Assembly (NCBI GenBank): GCA_030830685.1
Contig: JAURMM010000091.1
Coordinates: 1 to 37,461, forward strand
Length of the DNA stretch: 37,461 nucleotides
Direction: 5' to 3'
Source of the DNA: Gammaproteobacteria bacterium
GTDB lineage: Bacteria > Pseudomonadota > Gammaproteobacteria > Ga0077536
The position numbers were made by a program, and so were the translations under genes. Below, piece after piece: positions 1 to 8,462 of the stretch (position 1 is its first letter; each line of letters opens with the position of its first letter). The notes below the pieces were generated by a model. The model was not told the DNA's origin, ran no database searches, and was given only the letters and a program-made list of their open reading frames with translations.

Positions 1-25
1 AAGCGCTGAGTCTCACCTGACCACA

Positions 26-50
26 GTCACCGGCCGCAATGGCCGGTGAC
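26..50. terminator. Perfect 10-bp hairpin after the Rieske gene
   Basis: A perfect inverted repeat (10-bp stem, 5-nt loop GCAAT, stem GTCACCGGCC) lies about 30 bases beyond the stop of the minus-strand Rieske oxygenase gene. It could end that transcript. There is no T-run after it in the minus direction, so it is not a textbook intrinsic terminator and may only stabilise the 3' end. Confidence 0.4.
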
Positions 51-77
51 GCCCTCCGACAATTCTGCCGGTGCTAC

Positions 78-1235
78 TCAGGCCGGAGTGCGCGAGCAAT
101 GAAGCGCCTTCGTGATCTCCCGGTGGTAGTGCGCAAGCGCCGGCTCGTTGCGACCGAAGGCCGTGTGCGACTGGGCTGCGCTGTGGAATCCCTGTTGAAT
201 GCCCTCGCCCAGCGGGAAGTCCTCGTTCTGCACGACGTTGAGCACGATTTCCATATTACGGTCCCAATGACGCCGAGCCTTTTCCGTCAACGCGGGTGTC
301 GGAGAATACAGCGACAGGCGCATGGTGGCTTCGTCGGGTGAACTGCCCGGGAAGATCTGCCAGAGCTCGATCTGTTCGCCTTGCCAGACCACGACCGTAT
401 TCGGAAACAGGATGTAGATGACTACCGTGTGCGGAAGCACCGACCATGAATCGCCTGCGACAGGGTCTGGTGCTGCAGTGATCGACTTGCGCGGCGAGAC
501 CAGGCGGAAATGCGGCCCATAGGCATCGAACAGGGCGAGGTTATGGAAAAACGTGCTGCAGATGGAATCCCGGTGCAGCACACAGAAGTGATAGGACTCG
601 AGGAAGGTGTCGATCACGAGCTTCCAGTTCATGCGCCGCGTGATCTCGCGCGAGGCATAGTGCGAGAAGGTCCCCAGTCCGTAGGCTGCAAGCTCCGGTC
701 CGAGATTGCCGAGCCACGCGGCCACATCCATGTCCATGCCAGGTGTAGGACATACCCACAGCATGCCGTGCAGCTCTTCTGCGGCAAGTCGGGTCAGTCC
801 GAAGTCCTCGCGCGAAAGTGCAGCAAATGAGGCTTCATCAGGGCGATTGACCAGGCTGCCATCCAGACCGAACACCCAGGCGTGGTAGGGACAGGTAAAA
901 CCCCGCGCAGCACCACAGGCTTCCGCTACCCGCGCGCCGCGGTGACGACAGACGTTCAAGAAAGCGCGAAACTGGCCTTCAAGATCGCGTACGAGCAGTA
1001 TTGGAACCCCGGCAAGGTCATGCACGCGATAAGTACCGGGTTCCGGAAGGTCGTTGCTTAGGCCGAGACAGAGTGGCTGACGTCTGAAAAAAGTCTCTTT
1101 CTCATCGGCTGCAATCGCGGGGTCTGTATATTCGGAAACTGGCTGCAGGTAGGGCGCCTCCGTGCGGTCGGTGCCCTGAGTGTCGATGAGATTCAGAAGC
1201 CGGCGTGCGACGTTCAATTGTTCTGCGTGCTGCAT
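78..1235 (-). CDS. Rieske aromatic ring-hydroxylating-type oxygenase, large subunit
   Basis: A 385-residue oxygenase component that takes electrons from a reductase partner and activates O2 at a mononuclear iron. The Rieske [2Fe-2S] ligands are visible as C96-x-H98 and C115-x2-H118 (CRHRG ... CPYHAW). The catalytic iron ligands are H216 and H221 (ESYHFCVLH), with D339 (NEDF) as the likely third ligand. The residue three before H216, which usually bridges the Rieske and iron sites as Asp, is Glu213. By family knowledge that pattern occurs in carnitine/betaine-type monooxygenases such as CntA. The gene follows the molybdopterin oxidoreductase gene by 35 bases on the same strand, so they are probably co-transcribed. 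No reductase or ferredoxin gene lies nearby. The family is secure, the substrate unknown. Confidence 0.9.
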   Translation of the reverse strand: MQHAEQLNVARRLLNLIDTQGTDRTEAPYLQPVSEYTDPAIAADEKETFFRRQPLCLGLSNDLPEPGTYRVHDLAGVPILLVRDLEGQFRAFLNVCRHRGARVAEACGAARGFTCPYHAWVFGLDGSLVNRPDEASFAALSREDFGLTRLAAEELHGMLWVCPTPGMDMDVAAWLGNLGPELAAYGLGTFSHYASREITRRMNWKLVIDTFLESYHFCVLHRDSICSTFFHNLALFDAYGPHFRLVSPRKSITAAPDPVAGDSWSVLPHTVVIYILFPNTVVVWQGEQIELWQIFPGSSPDEATMRLSLYSPTPALTEKARRHWDRNMEIVLNVVQNEDFPLGEGIQQGFHSAAQSHTAFGRNEPALAHYHREITKALHCSRTPA

Positions 1236-1270
1236 GGCAGTGCTCGCTTGTTAAGCTGATGGATGCGTGG

Positions 1271-3343
1271 TCATGCCGGCCGGACCCACACGCTGTTGTC
1301 ATGAAATGCCGCCCCACCAACCGGTCCGGCGGGATCGGCGCCCGTCACCGCATTGATGCCAAGCCCCCCGGGGAAGGCGTCGTTAGGCCACAGACTTTCA
1401 CAGATGACGACACCACGCTGCAAGCCGTCGAAGGCCTCCAGCGCAAGTTCCACTTCGCCGCGCGCGTTGCCCACTCGGATCCTCGCGCCGTCTGTCACGC
1501 CCAGACCGGAGACATCCTCCGGATGCATCATCAGGGTTGGGCCTTTTTCCCGGCGGCGCGAAGTCGGCGTTTCGGTGAAGCTGGAATTCAGGAACTGGCG
1601 GGCCGGCGCCGTGACCAGTCGGAAGGGAAGGGCCTCGGTGCTGGCTTCAATCACATCATGGTGATCAGGCAGCTCGGGCCAGTGGTGCCCGGCGCCAAAG
1701 CCCTGTGGCGCAAGCGCTGACCAGTTGGCGCGAAAATGAAACTTCCGATCCGGATGGGCAAAGCCCTCCAGATAGTGGGCGGTGGCAAACTCGGGCTGGC
1801 AGTCGATCCACCGTTCCTGTTCCAGGCGTGATAGGTCCCCCCAGCCGGATTGCCTGAGGGTCCAGTCGATGATTTCGCGCGAGCTCATCCGGAAACCGCT
1901 GTGGCTGACACCGAGACGGTTGGCCAGGGCACAGATGACGTCATGATTGCTGCGACACTCCCCGGGGGCCTCGACAATCTTCGGCCCGAGCAGGATGTGC
2001 TGCTGACCGCCCGCCTGGTAGAGGTCGTCGTGTTCCATGAACATGGTCGCGGGCAACACGATATCGGCCATCTTTGCGGTATCGGTCATGAACTGCTCAT
2101 GCACGCAGGTGAAGAGATCCTCGCGCAGAAAACCGCGCCGCACGACGTTGAGATCGGGTGCAACCGACATCGGATTGGTGTTCTGGATGAACAGAGCAGT
2201 CACCGGCGGCCCCCCGGCGAGGGCTTTTTCGTCGTGCGCAAGCACGGCCCCGATGCGTGACTGGTCGAGCATGCGCACCGTCGGATCCCGCATCTCGCTG
2301 CCCTCTATGAGAGAGCGATCCCAATGGAAGATGGCGCCGTTGTTATGGAAGGCGCCGCCACCTTTGTGCAGCCAGGCACCGGTTACGGCGGGGATGCAGG
2401 CTGCAGCATGCATGTTGATGGCGCCGTTGCGCTGACGCGAGAAACCGTAACCCAGCCTGAAGAAAGTACGAGGGTGTTCCCCTACCAGGCGGGCGAAGGC
2501 CTCGATGGTGGCCACCGGCACGCCGCTGATGGCACTGGCCCAGGCCGGGGTGCGGCTCTGCAGGTGGGTTTCCAGTGCCTCGGGGCAGTCCGTGTAACGC
2601 GCAAGGTACTCACGGTTGGCATACCCGTCGCGGAACAGGCAATGCATGACCGCACAGGCCACGGCACCGTCCGTACCCGGTCTTACGCAGACAAAGAGGT
2701 CCGCTTGTTCGGCCGTGGCATTGCGGTAGGTATCCACCACCACGAGCTTCGCTCCCCTGGCGCGGCGTGCGGCCAGCGCGTGGGCCATCACGTTGATCTG
2801 GGTGGTGGCAGCATTAGTGCCCCAGATGACTACCACATCGGCCTCTGCCATCTCGCGCGGGTCGCAGCCTGCGAGCTTGCCGGTGCCTGCGAGGAATCCG
2901 GTCCAGGCAAGGGTGACGCAGATGGTGGAATACTGACCTGAGTAGCGCTTGGCATGCCGTAACCGGTTGATGCCGTCGCGCATCACCAAGCCCATCGTCC
3001 CCGCGTAATAATACGGCCAGACGGTCTCCGCGCCGTGACGTTGCTCAGCCCGGAGCAGCGCCTCGGCCACCTCATCCAGGGCCGCCTCCCACGAGATCCG
3101 CTCGAATTGACCCTCGCCCTTGGCACCGGTGCGTCGCAGTGGATGGTGCAGTCTGCCAGGGTGGTGGATGCGCTCGGCGTAGCGCGCGACCTTGCTGCAG
3201 ATGACCCCTGCCGTATAACTGTTCTCGTGTGCGCCCCGGACCTTGCCGATGGTTCGGGCATCGAGTTGTTCGATCTCGAGCGCACAGGTCGAGGGACAGT
3301 CGTGCGGGCAAGCGCTGTAGCGCAGGCGTGTTTCGGCGTTCAC
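1271..3343 (-). CDS. Molybdopterin-dependent oxidoreductase (BisC/formate dehydrogenase-like)
   Basis: A DMSO-reductase-superfamily catalytic subunit of about 690 residues. The N-terminal [4Fe-4S] site is C12-x3-C16-x3-C20 ... C49 (CPHDCPSTC and GVICSK). A long molybdopterin-guanine-dinucleotide-binding core follows, with WGTNAATTQ around residue 195. The C-terminal dinucleotide-binding barrel begins near RLVTAPARQF. I could not assign the molybdenum ligand. The start is uncertain: I chose a GTG at 3343, which puts the first Cys at residue 12 as usual in the family and has GGAG 11 bases upstream. An ATG at 3418 would add 25 residues without a good ribosome site. No Tat signal is evident, so it is probably cytoplasmic. 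It leads the unit that includes the Rieske gene. Substrate unknown. Confidence 0.87.
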   Translation of the reverse strand: MNAETRLRYSACPHDCPSTCALEIEQLDARTIGKVRGAHENSYTAGVICSKVARYAERIHHPGRLHHPLRRTGAKGEGQFERISWEAALDEVAEALLRAEQRHGAETVWPYYYAGTMGLVMRDGINRLRHAKRYSGQYSTICVTLAWTGFLAGTGKLAGCDPREMAEADVVVIWGTNAATTQINVMAHALAARRARGAKLVVVDTYRNATAEQADLFVCVRPGTDGAVACAVMHCLFRDGYANREYLARYTDCPEALETHLQSRTPAWASAISGVPVATIEAFARLVGEHPRTFFRLGYGFSRQRNGAINMHAAACIPAVTGAWLHKGGGAFHNNGAIFHWDRSLIEGSEMRDPTVRMLDQSRIGAVLAHDEKALAGGPPVTALFIQNTNPMSVAPDLNVVRRGFLREDLFTCVHEQFMTDTAKMADIVLPATMFMEHDDLYQAGGQQHILLGPKIVEAPGECRSNHDVICALANRLGVSHSGFRMSSREIIDWTLRQSGWGDLSRLEQERWIDCQPEFATAHYLEGFAHPDRKFHFRANWSALAPQGFGAGHHWPELPDHHDVIEASTEALPFRLVTAPARQFLNSSFTETPTSRRREKGPTLMMHPEDVSGLGVTDGARIRVGNARGEVELALEAFDGLQRGVVICESLWPNDAFPGGLGINAVTGADPAGPVGGAAFHDNSVWVRPA

Positions 3344-3423
3344 TTTGAAGTGGGCTCCGGTCAGCGGATCATGACCGCCAGTGTGCGACCACGCCCCGCC
3401 TAGGGCAACGCCCGGCATTTGCG

Positions 3424-3429
3424 TATGAT
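3424..3429 (+). promoter_or_regulatory. Candidate -10 box for the lipoprotein-TonB operon
   Basis: TATGAT lies about 30 bases before the ATG of the lipoprotein gene, in the divergent gap next to the molybdopterin oxidoreductase gene. No clear -35 box is seen at the right spacing, so this is only suggestive. Confidence 0.25.
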
Positions 3430-3459
3430 CGGGCCCCCTTGCCCCGAGTGATTGCCGCC

Positions 3460-4203
3460 ATGAAATCCAGCCTCGTCCTGTTGCGCCCGGTGCTGCTGCT
3501 GCTTTGTGTGTCCCTGCTGGGAGGCTGCCTCAATCTCAGCCAGACGCGTGTGACACCCGAGCATCGGCAGTTGAAGAACAAGGTGGGAATCGTAGTCCTC
3601 ATGGACCCAGCACCCAGGGTGCATCATCTGCAGCTCTCGGTCCTCAAGAGCACTGCGGGCCAGCTTGATTTGCCAGGCTGGAACGTGCGCGCTGCGGTCA
3701 CGGAATACCTCGCCCAGCGGATGCGCGGCATGACGCTCGATGTGAAGACGGTGCAGTATGACGACAACACTTTCCCGAGCCCGTACGACAGCAGCATGGC
3801 TTACCCTGCCTTCGAGCGGCTGCGGCAACCGCTTGGTACGTGGGCGGCAGGACAGGGGTTGGATATGGTGGTGGTGGTGTATCGCCAGATCAGTGAGGAC
3901 TTTTTCGGCGAGTCCATCGAAAACCTCATCGGCTATGGCGTGGCGAGGCACGCGGAGGAGCGGACCGATGCCTATGCTACGGTCTACCTCGAGGCCCTCG
4001 ATACTGAAGGTAGGCTGATTGGCAATTCCGACGGTCAGAAGAACATCCGCATCGATGATGCACTCTGGCGGCCGGAATTCAGTGAGGGCAAGGCGCGTGT
4101 CACAGTGGCGGGTGCGGCGGGCAAGGCCTTGCGTGAGCAGGTGACCCAGGCGCTGCTCGATGCCGTGCTGCTGGCGGCCCAGGAAGCCGGACTTTCCCAC
4201 TGA
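3460..4203 (+). CDS. Putative outer-membrane or periplasmic lipoprotein, unknown function
   Basis: A 247-residue protein with a clear type II signal peptide: a hydrophobic stretch followed by lipobox LLGGC, lipidated Cys at residue 23. The mature part has no motif I recognise. It is mixed alpha/beta in character and includes a stretch of alternating hydrophobics (MVVVVYRQI). ATG 3460 is preferred because it places the positively charged MK directly before the signal peptide; an upstream TTG at 3439 would add seven residues. It is the first gene of a closely packed plus-strand set, 20 bases before the PanE-like gene and then tonB-exbB-exbD. A role in TonB-linked envelope transport is inference from position only. 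Confidence 0.75.
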   Translation: MKSSLVLLRPVLLLLCVSLLGGCLNLSQTRVTPEHRQLKNKVGIVVLMDPAPRVHHLQLSVLKSTAGQLDLPGWNVRAAVTEYLAQRMRGMTLDVKTVQYDDNTFPSPYDSSMAYPAFERLRQPLGTWAAGQGLDMVVVVYRQISEDFFGESIENLIGYGVARHAEERTDAYATVYLEALDTEGRLIGNSDGQKNIRIDDALWRPEFSEGKARVTVAGAAGKALREQVTQALLDAVLLAAQEAGLSH

Positions 4204-4223
4204 TTGCCCCACGGAGCACGCGC

Positions 4224-5183
4224 ATGCATTTCGTCATCATGGGGGCGGGTGCCCTCGGCATCCTGCTCGCGGCGCATCTGTCCCGGGCCGGGCATGAAGT
4301 TCTGCTCGTGGCGCGTGGAGCCCGCGCCCGGGCGCTGGCAGAGAACGGCCTGCAGGTGCGTGGCCTCGCCGATTTCAGGGCCCGGTGCGAGATCACGGAC
4401 GACCCCACGTCACCAGCCCACACCGATGTCTTCATCAATACGGTCAAGACCCACGACAGCGCAGCGGCGCTGGCCTCGTTGACACGACTCACCCCGCAAG
4501 TCGCCTTCTCGGTGCAGAACGGCGTGGTGAAGGAAGCCGAGCTCATCGAGCGATTCGGGGCTGCGAACGTGCTGGGCGCCATGGCCGATTTCAGTGGCGA
4601 ACTGGAAGACGATGATGCGGTGCTCTTCACCCGCAACATCAATCTTCACCTGGGCGAACTCCAGGGTGAGCCGTCTGTGCGAGGCACTGACATCGCCGCC
4701 GCCATCCACCAGGCCGGCATCAACGCGCGCGCCGTGACCGATATCCAGAGCGTCATCTGGTCAAAGTTCACGGGGTGGGTGGCGCTGTTCCTGATGTCGG
4801 TGCTGACTCGCCGCTACACCGGGCAATACCTGTCTGATCCTGATGTGGCCCTGGTGGTGGCACAGATTGTCCGCGAGACCGCGCTGCTGCCACGGTCCCT
4901 GGGCATTCCCCTGCAGGATATCTCTCCCATGCCGGTGCTCGACATCACGGAAGCCAGCGAGGCCGATGCGGTGGCGCGAGTGATGGCCGTAGGTGAGCGT
5001 ATGCACGCCAATGCGCCGCTGCATCGTCTTTCTGCCCTGCAGGATCTGCTCAGGGGCAAGCGGCTCGAACTGGACCAGACCGTGGGCTATGCATGTCGTG
5101 AGGGCGCGCGGCTTGGTCTCGAGCAACCGGTGCTCAATACCTGCCATGGGATCGTGGCCGGGATCAATCACGGACTGGGTTGA
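4224..5183 (+). CDS. Ketopantoate reductase family (PanE/ApbA-like) oxidoreductase
   Basis: A 319-residue NADPH-dependent reductase-family protein. The Rossmann motif GAGALG begins at residue 7, and VKTHD (K75) and SVQNG (N99) match conserved positions. The C-terminal helical domain carries the catalytic-type Lys (K181, in WSKFTGW) and the acidic residue E282 (LELD). In E. coli PanE the Lys is followed four residues later by Asn (KLAVN); here that position is Trp185. So pantoate synthesis is not assured, and the enzyme may act on another 2-oxo acid. GGAG lies 7 bases before the ATG. Its TGA abuts the GTG of tonB, so the two are probably translationally coupled. Confidence 0.85.
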   Translation: MHFVIMGAGALGILLAAHLSRAGHEVLLVARGARARALAENGLQVRGLADFRARCEITDDPTSPAHTDVFINTVKTHDSAAALASLTRLTPQVAFSVQNGVVKEAELIERFGAANVLGAMADFSGELEDDDAVLFTRNINLHLGELQGEPSVRGTDIAAAIHQAGINARAVTDIQSVIWSKFTGWVALFLMSVLTRRYTGQYLSDPDVALVVAQIVRETALLPRSLGIPLQDISPMPVLDITEASEADAVARVMAVGERMHANAPLHRLSALQDLLRGKRLELDQTVGYACREGARLGLEQPVLNTCHGIVAGINHGLG

Positions 5184-5912
5184 GTGACGGTTCCTGCCAT
5201 GGGCGCAGTCATCGGCAACGTCGGGGGTCGCGGACGCGCGAGTCTTCCGCCTTGGCTGGATCATGCCCTGCTTGCCCTGGTGTCCTGCCTGCTGCATCTG
5301 TGGGTGTTTGCCTGGTTGCAGCAACCCGCTGATCGCCCGCCGCCGGAAACGGAACCGCGCGTGGTCGAACTGACGCTGTTGCGTCCGGCGCCTCCGCCGC
5401 CTGCTGTTCAGGCACCCGCGCCTCCTCCTCCGCCGGAGCCCGCGGTCGCGCCCAAACCAACACCACCCAAGCCGGTTGCCAAACCAGCGCCGCGCCCCAA
5501 ACCTCGGCCGCGGCCAAAGCCTGCGGTGGCGCCACCACCTGTGGTCAATCCGGCGCCCGCTGTGCCCACGCTTGCCCCGGTGCAGGCCGTCGCTCCAGTC
5601 GTCACACAGGCGCCACCCGCGGAGCCTGTCTTCGTGCCGGCAACCCGTGCGGCCTCCACACGCAATCCCAAGCCCGAGTATCCGATGATTGCCAAGCGAC
5701 GTGGCTGGCAGGGAACGGTTCTGCTGGAAGTGGAAGTAAAGGAGAATGGTCGCCCTGGCAGTGTGAAGGTGCGTGAGTCGAGCGGTCGCGAGATCCTCGA
5801 TCAGTCGGCCATCCGGACGGTGCGACTGTGGCTCTTCAATCCGGCCACGCGCGATGGCAAGCCTGTGAGCAGCCTCATGACCCTGTCCATCGTCTTCAAG
5901 CTTGAGAGATAA
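5184..5912 (+). CDS. tonB: TonB energy-transducing protein
   Basis: A 242-residue inner-membrane protein that passes proton-motive energy from ExbB/ExbD to outer-membrane TonB-dependent receptors. One N-terminal membrane helix spans about residues 25-45 and carries the functional Ser-x3-His pair (S34, H38 in SCLLH). A long Pro/Ala/Lys-rich periplasmic spacer covers about residues 50-145. The C-terminal TonB domain includes YPMIAKRRGWQGTVLLEVEV and ends with a FNPATRDGKPV strand region. The GTG at 5184 sits directly after the panE-like stop; ATG 5199 is an alternative start. exbB and exbD follow at gaps of 15 and 11 bases, completing the energising complex. Confidence 0.93.
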   Translation: MTVPAMGAVIGNVGGRGRASLPPWLDHALLALVSCLLHLWVFAWLQQPADRPPPETEPRVVELTLLRPAPPPPAVQAPAPPPPPEPAVAPKPTPPKPVAKPAPRPKPRPRPKPAVAPPPVVNPAPAVPTLAPVQAVAPVVTQAPPAEPVFVPATRAASTRNPKPEYPMIAKRRGWQGTVLLEVEVKENGRPGSVKVRESSGREILDQSAIRTVRLWLFNPATRDGKPVSSLMTLSIVFKLER

Positions 5913-5927
5913 CGAGGAAAGCGCAGC

Positions 5928-6587
5928 GTGTTAGCAACTATGTCCAGCGACGGAGTGGTCGCCCTCACCCTCTATGCGCTGATCCTTTTTTCCGTGGCCA
6001 CCTGGACGGTGGTGCTCTACAAGATCATCCAGCATCTGCGCGCCAGCCTGCGCAACCGTGCCTATATTCAGGCTTTCTGGGCTGCGCCTAATCTGCCCAC
6101 CGCCCGCGCGCTGGCGCTCGCGCCTGGGCCGGCGTCACGCATCGGCGAGGCCGGATTCGGGGTGCTGGAGGAGGCGGATGATGTCCATGACCTGGCGCAC
6201 TCGGGCAATCGTCGCGAACTGCTCGAGCGCTGCCTGCGCCAGCAGCTGCAGAAGGAACGGCGGGCCTTGGAGGGTGGGCTGGCGCTGCTGGCGAGTATCG
6301 GCAGCACGTCGCCCTTCGTTGGCCTGTTCGGCACGGTGTGGGGAATCATGTATGCCCTGCAGGACATCACCAAGGCCGGCAATGCCTCGCTCGACGTCGT
6401 GGCGGGCCCGATAGGCGAGGCGTTGATTGCGACCGCCGTCGGCATCGCCGTGGCGGTGCCGGCGGTGCTTGCCTACAACTTCTTCCTGCGCCGTATGAAG
6501 ACAGTGATTGCTGATCTCGATGACTTTGCAACCGACTTCCTCAACCTTGCGGCGCGAACGGGTTTCCGTCTGCAGCGGGCAGCCTGA
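5928..6587 (+). CDS. exbB: ExbB/TolQ-family proton channel subunit
   Basis: A 219-residue MotA/TolQ/ExbB-family inner-membrane protein that forms the proton channel with ExbD and drives TonB. One membrane helix lies near residues 8-30. A cytoplasmic loop follows, then two more helices containing GLFGTVWGIMYALQDI and IATAVGIAVAVPAVLAYNFF, the conserved signature region. The GTG start is chosen because GAGGAAA ends about 8 bases upstream; the ATG four codons later would be too far. It lies between tonB and exbD, so ExbB is a better call than TolQ. Confidence 0.92.
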   Translation: MLATMSSDGVVALTLYALILFSVATWTVVLYKIIQHLRASLRNRAYIQAFWAAPNLPTARALALAPGPASRIGEAGFGVLEEADDVHDLAHSGNRRELLERCLRQQLQKERRALEGGLALLASIGSTSPFVGLFGTVWGIMYALQDITKAGNASLDVVAGPIGEALIATAVGIAVAVPAVLAYNFFLRRMKTVIADLDDFATDFLNLAARTGFRLQRAA

Positions 6588-6598
6588 GGTATCTCACC

Positions 6599-7006
6599 AT
6601 GGCTATGGGTTCGCAAGGTGATAACGATGATGTGATGAGCGAGATCAACGTTACGCCGCTGGTCGACGTAATGCTGGTACTGCTGGTGGTATTCATCGTG
6701 ACGGCCCCACTGCTCACCAATGCCATCCAGGTCGACCTGCCGGAGACCGAGCAGACGCAAAGCCCGGATGATGACGAAGCCATCACCGTGAGCGTGGATG
6801 CCAAGGGCATCATCTTCGTGGAGAAAAAGCAGACTGCAGCGGAAGATCTCACCCGAACGCTGCAGGAACTCAAGCTGCAGCGCCCGGACGTGAGCCTCTT
6901 TCTGCAGGCCGACGATGCCGCGCGCTACGGCATCGTGGCGAAAGTGATGGCGAGCATCGAGCGTTCCGGTGTGAGCCGGGTGTCGGTGATCACCGCGACC
7001 GAGTAG
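6599..7006 (+). CDS. exbD: ExbD/TolR-family biopolymer transport protein
   Basis: A 135-residue protein with a short cytoplasmic N-terminus, one membrane helix (about residues 21-43) and a periplasmic domain. The helix has the conserved proton-relay Asp23 in [20 protein letters not shown] lies 8 bases before the ATG. It closes the tonB-exbB-exbD set. Its last 17 bases overlap the 3' end of the convergent RNA-helicase gene, leaving no room for a separate terminator. Confidence 0.93.
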   Translation: MAMGSQGDNDDVMSEINVTPLVDVMLVLLVVFIVTAPLLTNAIQVDLPETEQTQSPDDDEAITVSVDAKGIIFVEKKQTAAEDLTRTLQELKLQRPDVSLFLQADDAARYGIVAKVMASIERSGVSRVSVITATE

Positions 7007-8282
7007 GCGCCTGACGCTGGCCTCCGGAGCCGCGCCGGTCCTGCCCACCACGCGCCTGTCCTTGCGGACGGCGTGAATTGCGGCCCGGGGCGCCATCCCG
7101 TCCCGAGTGTCCACGCCGTTCTGGCGGGGGAATGTCCGACGGGTTTTCGGTCTGTACGTAACCGGGCACCGTGAAACGTTCAATCTTGCGGCCCAACAGA
7201 CGCTCGATGGCGGCCAATTGCCCGAACTCATCTGCGCTCACCAGCGCATGCGCCTCGCCCGCCGCACCGGCCCGACCGGTACGGCCGATTCGATGCACAT
7301 AATCCTCCGCCACTTGCGGCAACTCGTAATTGACCACATGCGGAAGTTCGTCGATGTCGATGCCGCGGGCAGCGATGTCGGTGGCCACCAGTACCTGCAA
7401 GGTACCGGCCTTGAACTCCGCCAGCGCACGCGTGCGCGCGTTCTGGCTCTTGTTGCCATGGATCGCGAGAGCAGGCACGCCTGACTTGGAAAGCTGCTCG
7501 GCCAGCCGATTGGCGCCGTGCTTGGTGCGCACGAACACCAGCACCTGGAACCAGCCGTTGTCCTTGATGAGGTCGGTCAGCAGATCTTTTTTCTGGCCCT
7601 TGTTGACGAGGCAGACACGCTGGCTGATCTGGCTTGGGCTTGTGCCACTGCGCGCCACTTCAACGCGCGCTGGGTCATGCAGCAGTTGCTGGGCCAGAGT
7701 CACGATTTCGCTCGGGAAGGTGGCGGAGAACAAGAGGTTCTGCCGTTTGGCCGGCAGGAGTTGCAGCACGCGACGGATGTCACGGATGAAACCCATGTCG
7801 AGCATGCGATCGGCCTCGTCGAGGACGAAAGTTTCGACACCCGAGAGATCCACGGCTTTCTGTCCAGCCAGATCGAGCAGGCGTCCCGGTGTGGCAACGA
7901 GCACATCCACGCCGCGCTTCAGCTGGGCAATCTGCGGGTTGATGCTGACGCCGCCGAAGACCACCAGCGCCGAGAGCCTGGTGTAGCGTGCGTAATCGCG
8001 GAAAGAAGCCTCGATCTGGGCGGCCAGTTCCCGGGTTGGTGTGAGGATGAGGGCGCGGACAGCCTGGGCACGCGGCCGCGGCGTGGAAGAAAGTCGGGCA
8101 AGAATCGGGAGCATGAAGGCCGCCGTCTTTCCGGTGCCGGTTTGTGCGGCGGCAAGCACGTCCCGGCCCTCGAGGACCACCGGTATGGCTTGTTGTTGAA
8201 TCGGTGTAGGGGTGGTGTATCCGCAGTCATGGACAGCGCGGACCAGGATCTCAGGGAGACCCAGTGAAGGAAAATTGGACAT
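6990..8282 (-). CDS. rhlE: DEAD-box ATP-dependent RNA helicase, RhlE type
   Basis: A 430-residue RNA helicase for RNA remodelling (ribosome assembly or mRNA decay). All core motifs are visible: Q-motif region [20 protein letters not shown] (Walker A), [33 protein letters not shown] and HRIGRTGR. The tail after about residue 385 is short, basic and Gly/Arg/Gln-rich, as in RhlE proteins; there is no DbpA-type domain, unlike the second helicase at 34875. AGGA sits 6 bases before the ATG. The 3' end overlaps exbD on the other strand. Confidence 0.9.
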   Translation of the reverse strand: MSNFPSLGLPEILVRAVHDCGYTTPTPIQQQAIPVVLEGRDVLAAAQTGTGKTAAFMLPILARLSSTPRPRAQAVRALILTPTRELAAQIEASFRDYARYTRLSALVVFGGVSINPQIAQLKRGVDVLVATPGRLLDLAGQKAVDLSGVETFVLDEADRMLDMGFIRDIRRVLQLLPAKRQNLLFSATFPSEIVTLAQQLLHDPARVEVARSGTSPSQISQRVCLVNKGQKKDLLTDLIKDNGWFQVLVFVRTKHGANRLAEQLSKSGVPALAIHGNKSQNARTRALAEFKAGTLQVLVATDIAARGIDIDELPHVVNYELPQVAEDYVHRIGRTGRAGAAGEAHALVSADEFGQLAAIERLLGRKIERFTVPGYVQTENPSDIPPPERRGHSGRDGAPGRNSRRPQGQARGGQDRRGSGGQRQAPTRSR

Positions 8283-8414
8283 AGTGTTCCTGGAGCTGGA
8301 GATCGGCCTGTCGCCCTTCAGAGGGCGTCAGTCAAAGGCAGACGGGATAATCGGGACGACCGTGGTCGGCGAGGCAGGTGAAGACTGATCACATAAAACG
8401 CGAGGGCACCATAG

Positions 8415-8448
8415 CATGCCGGACAGACGCTGTCGCCTGTCCGGCATG
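8415..8448 (-). terminator. Perfect 12-bp hairpin downstream of the esterase gene
   Basis: CATGCCGGACAG and its exact complement are separated by 10 bases, just past the esterase stop codon (8463) in the minus direction. A T-run occurs only some 25 bases later, so termination may be Rho-dependent or the hairpin may protect the 3' end. A nested alternative, GACAG-ACG-CTGTC, can form within it. Confidence 0.5.
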
Positions 8449-8462
8449 TCAGGTCAGTCAGT

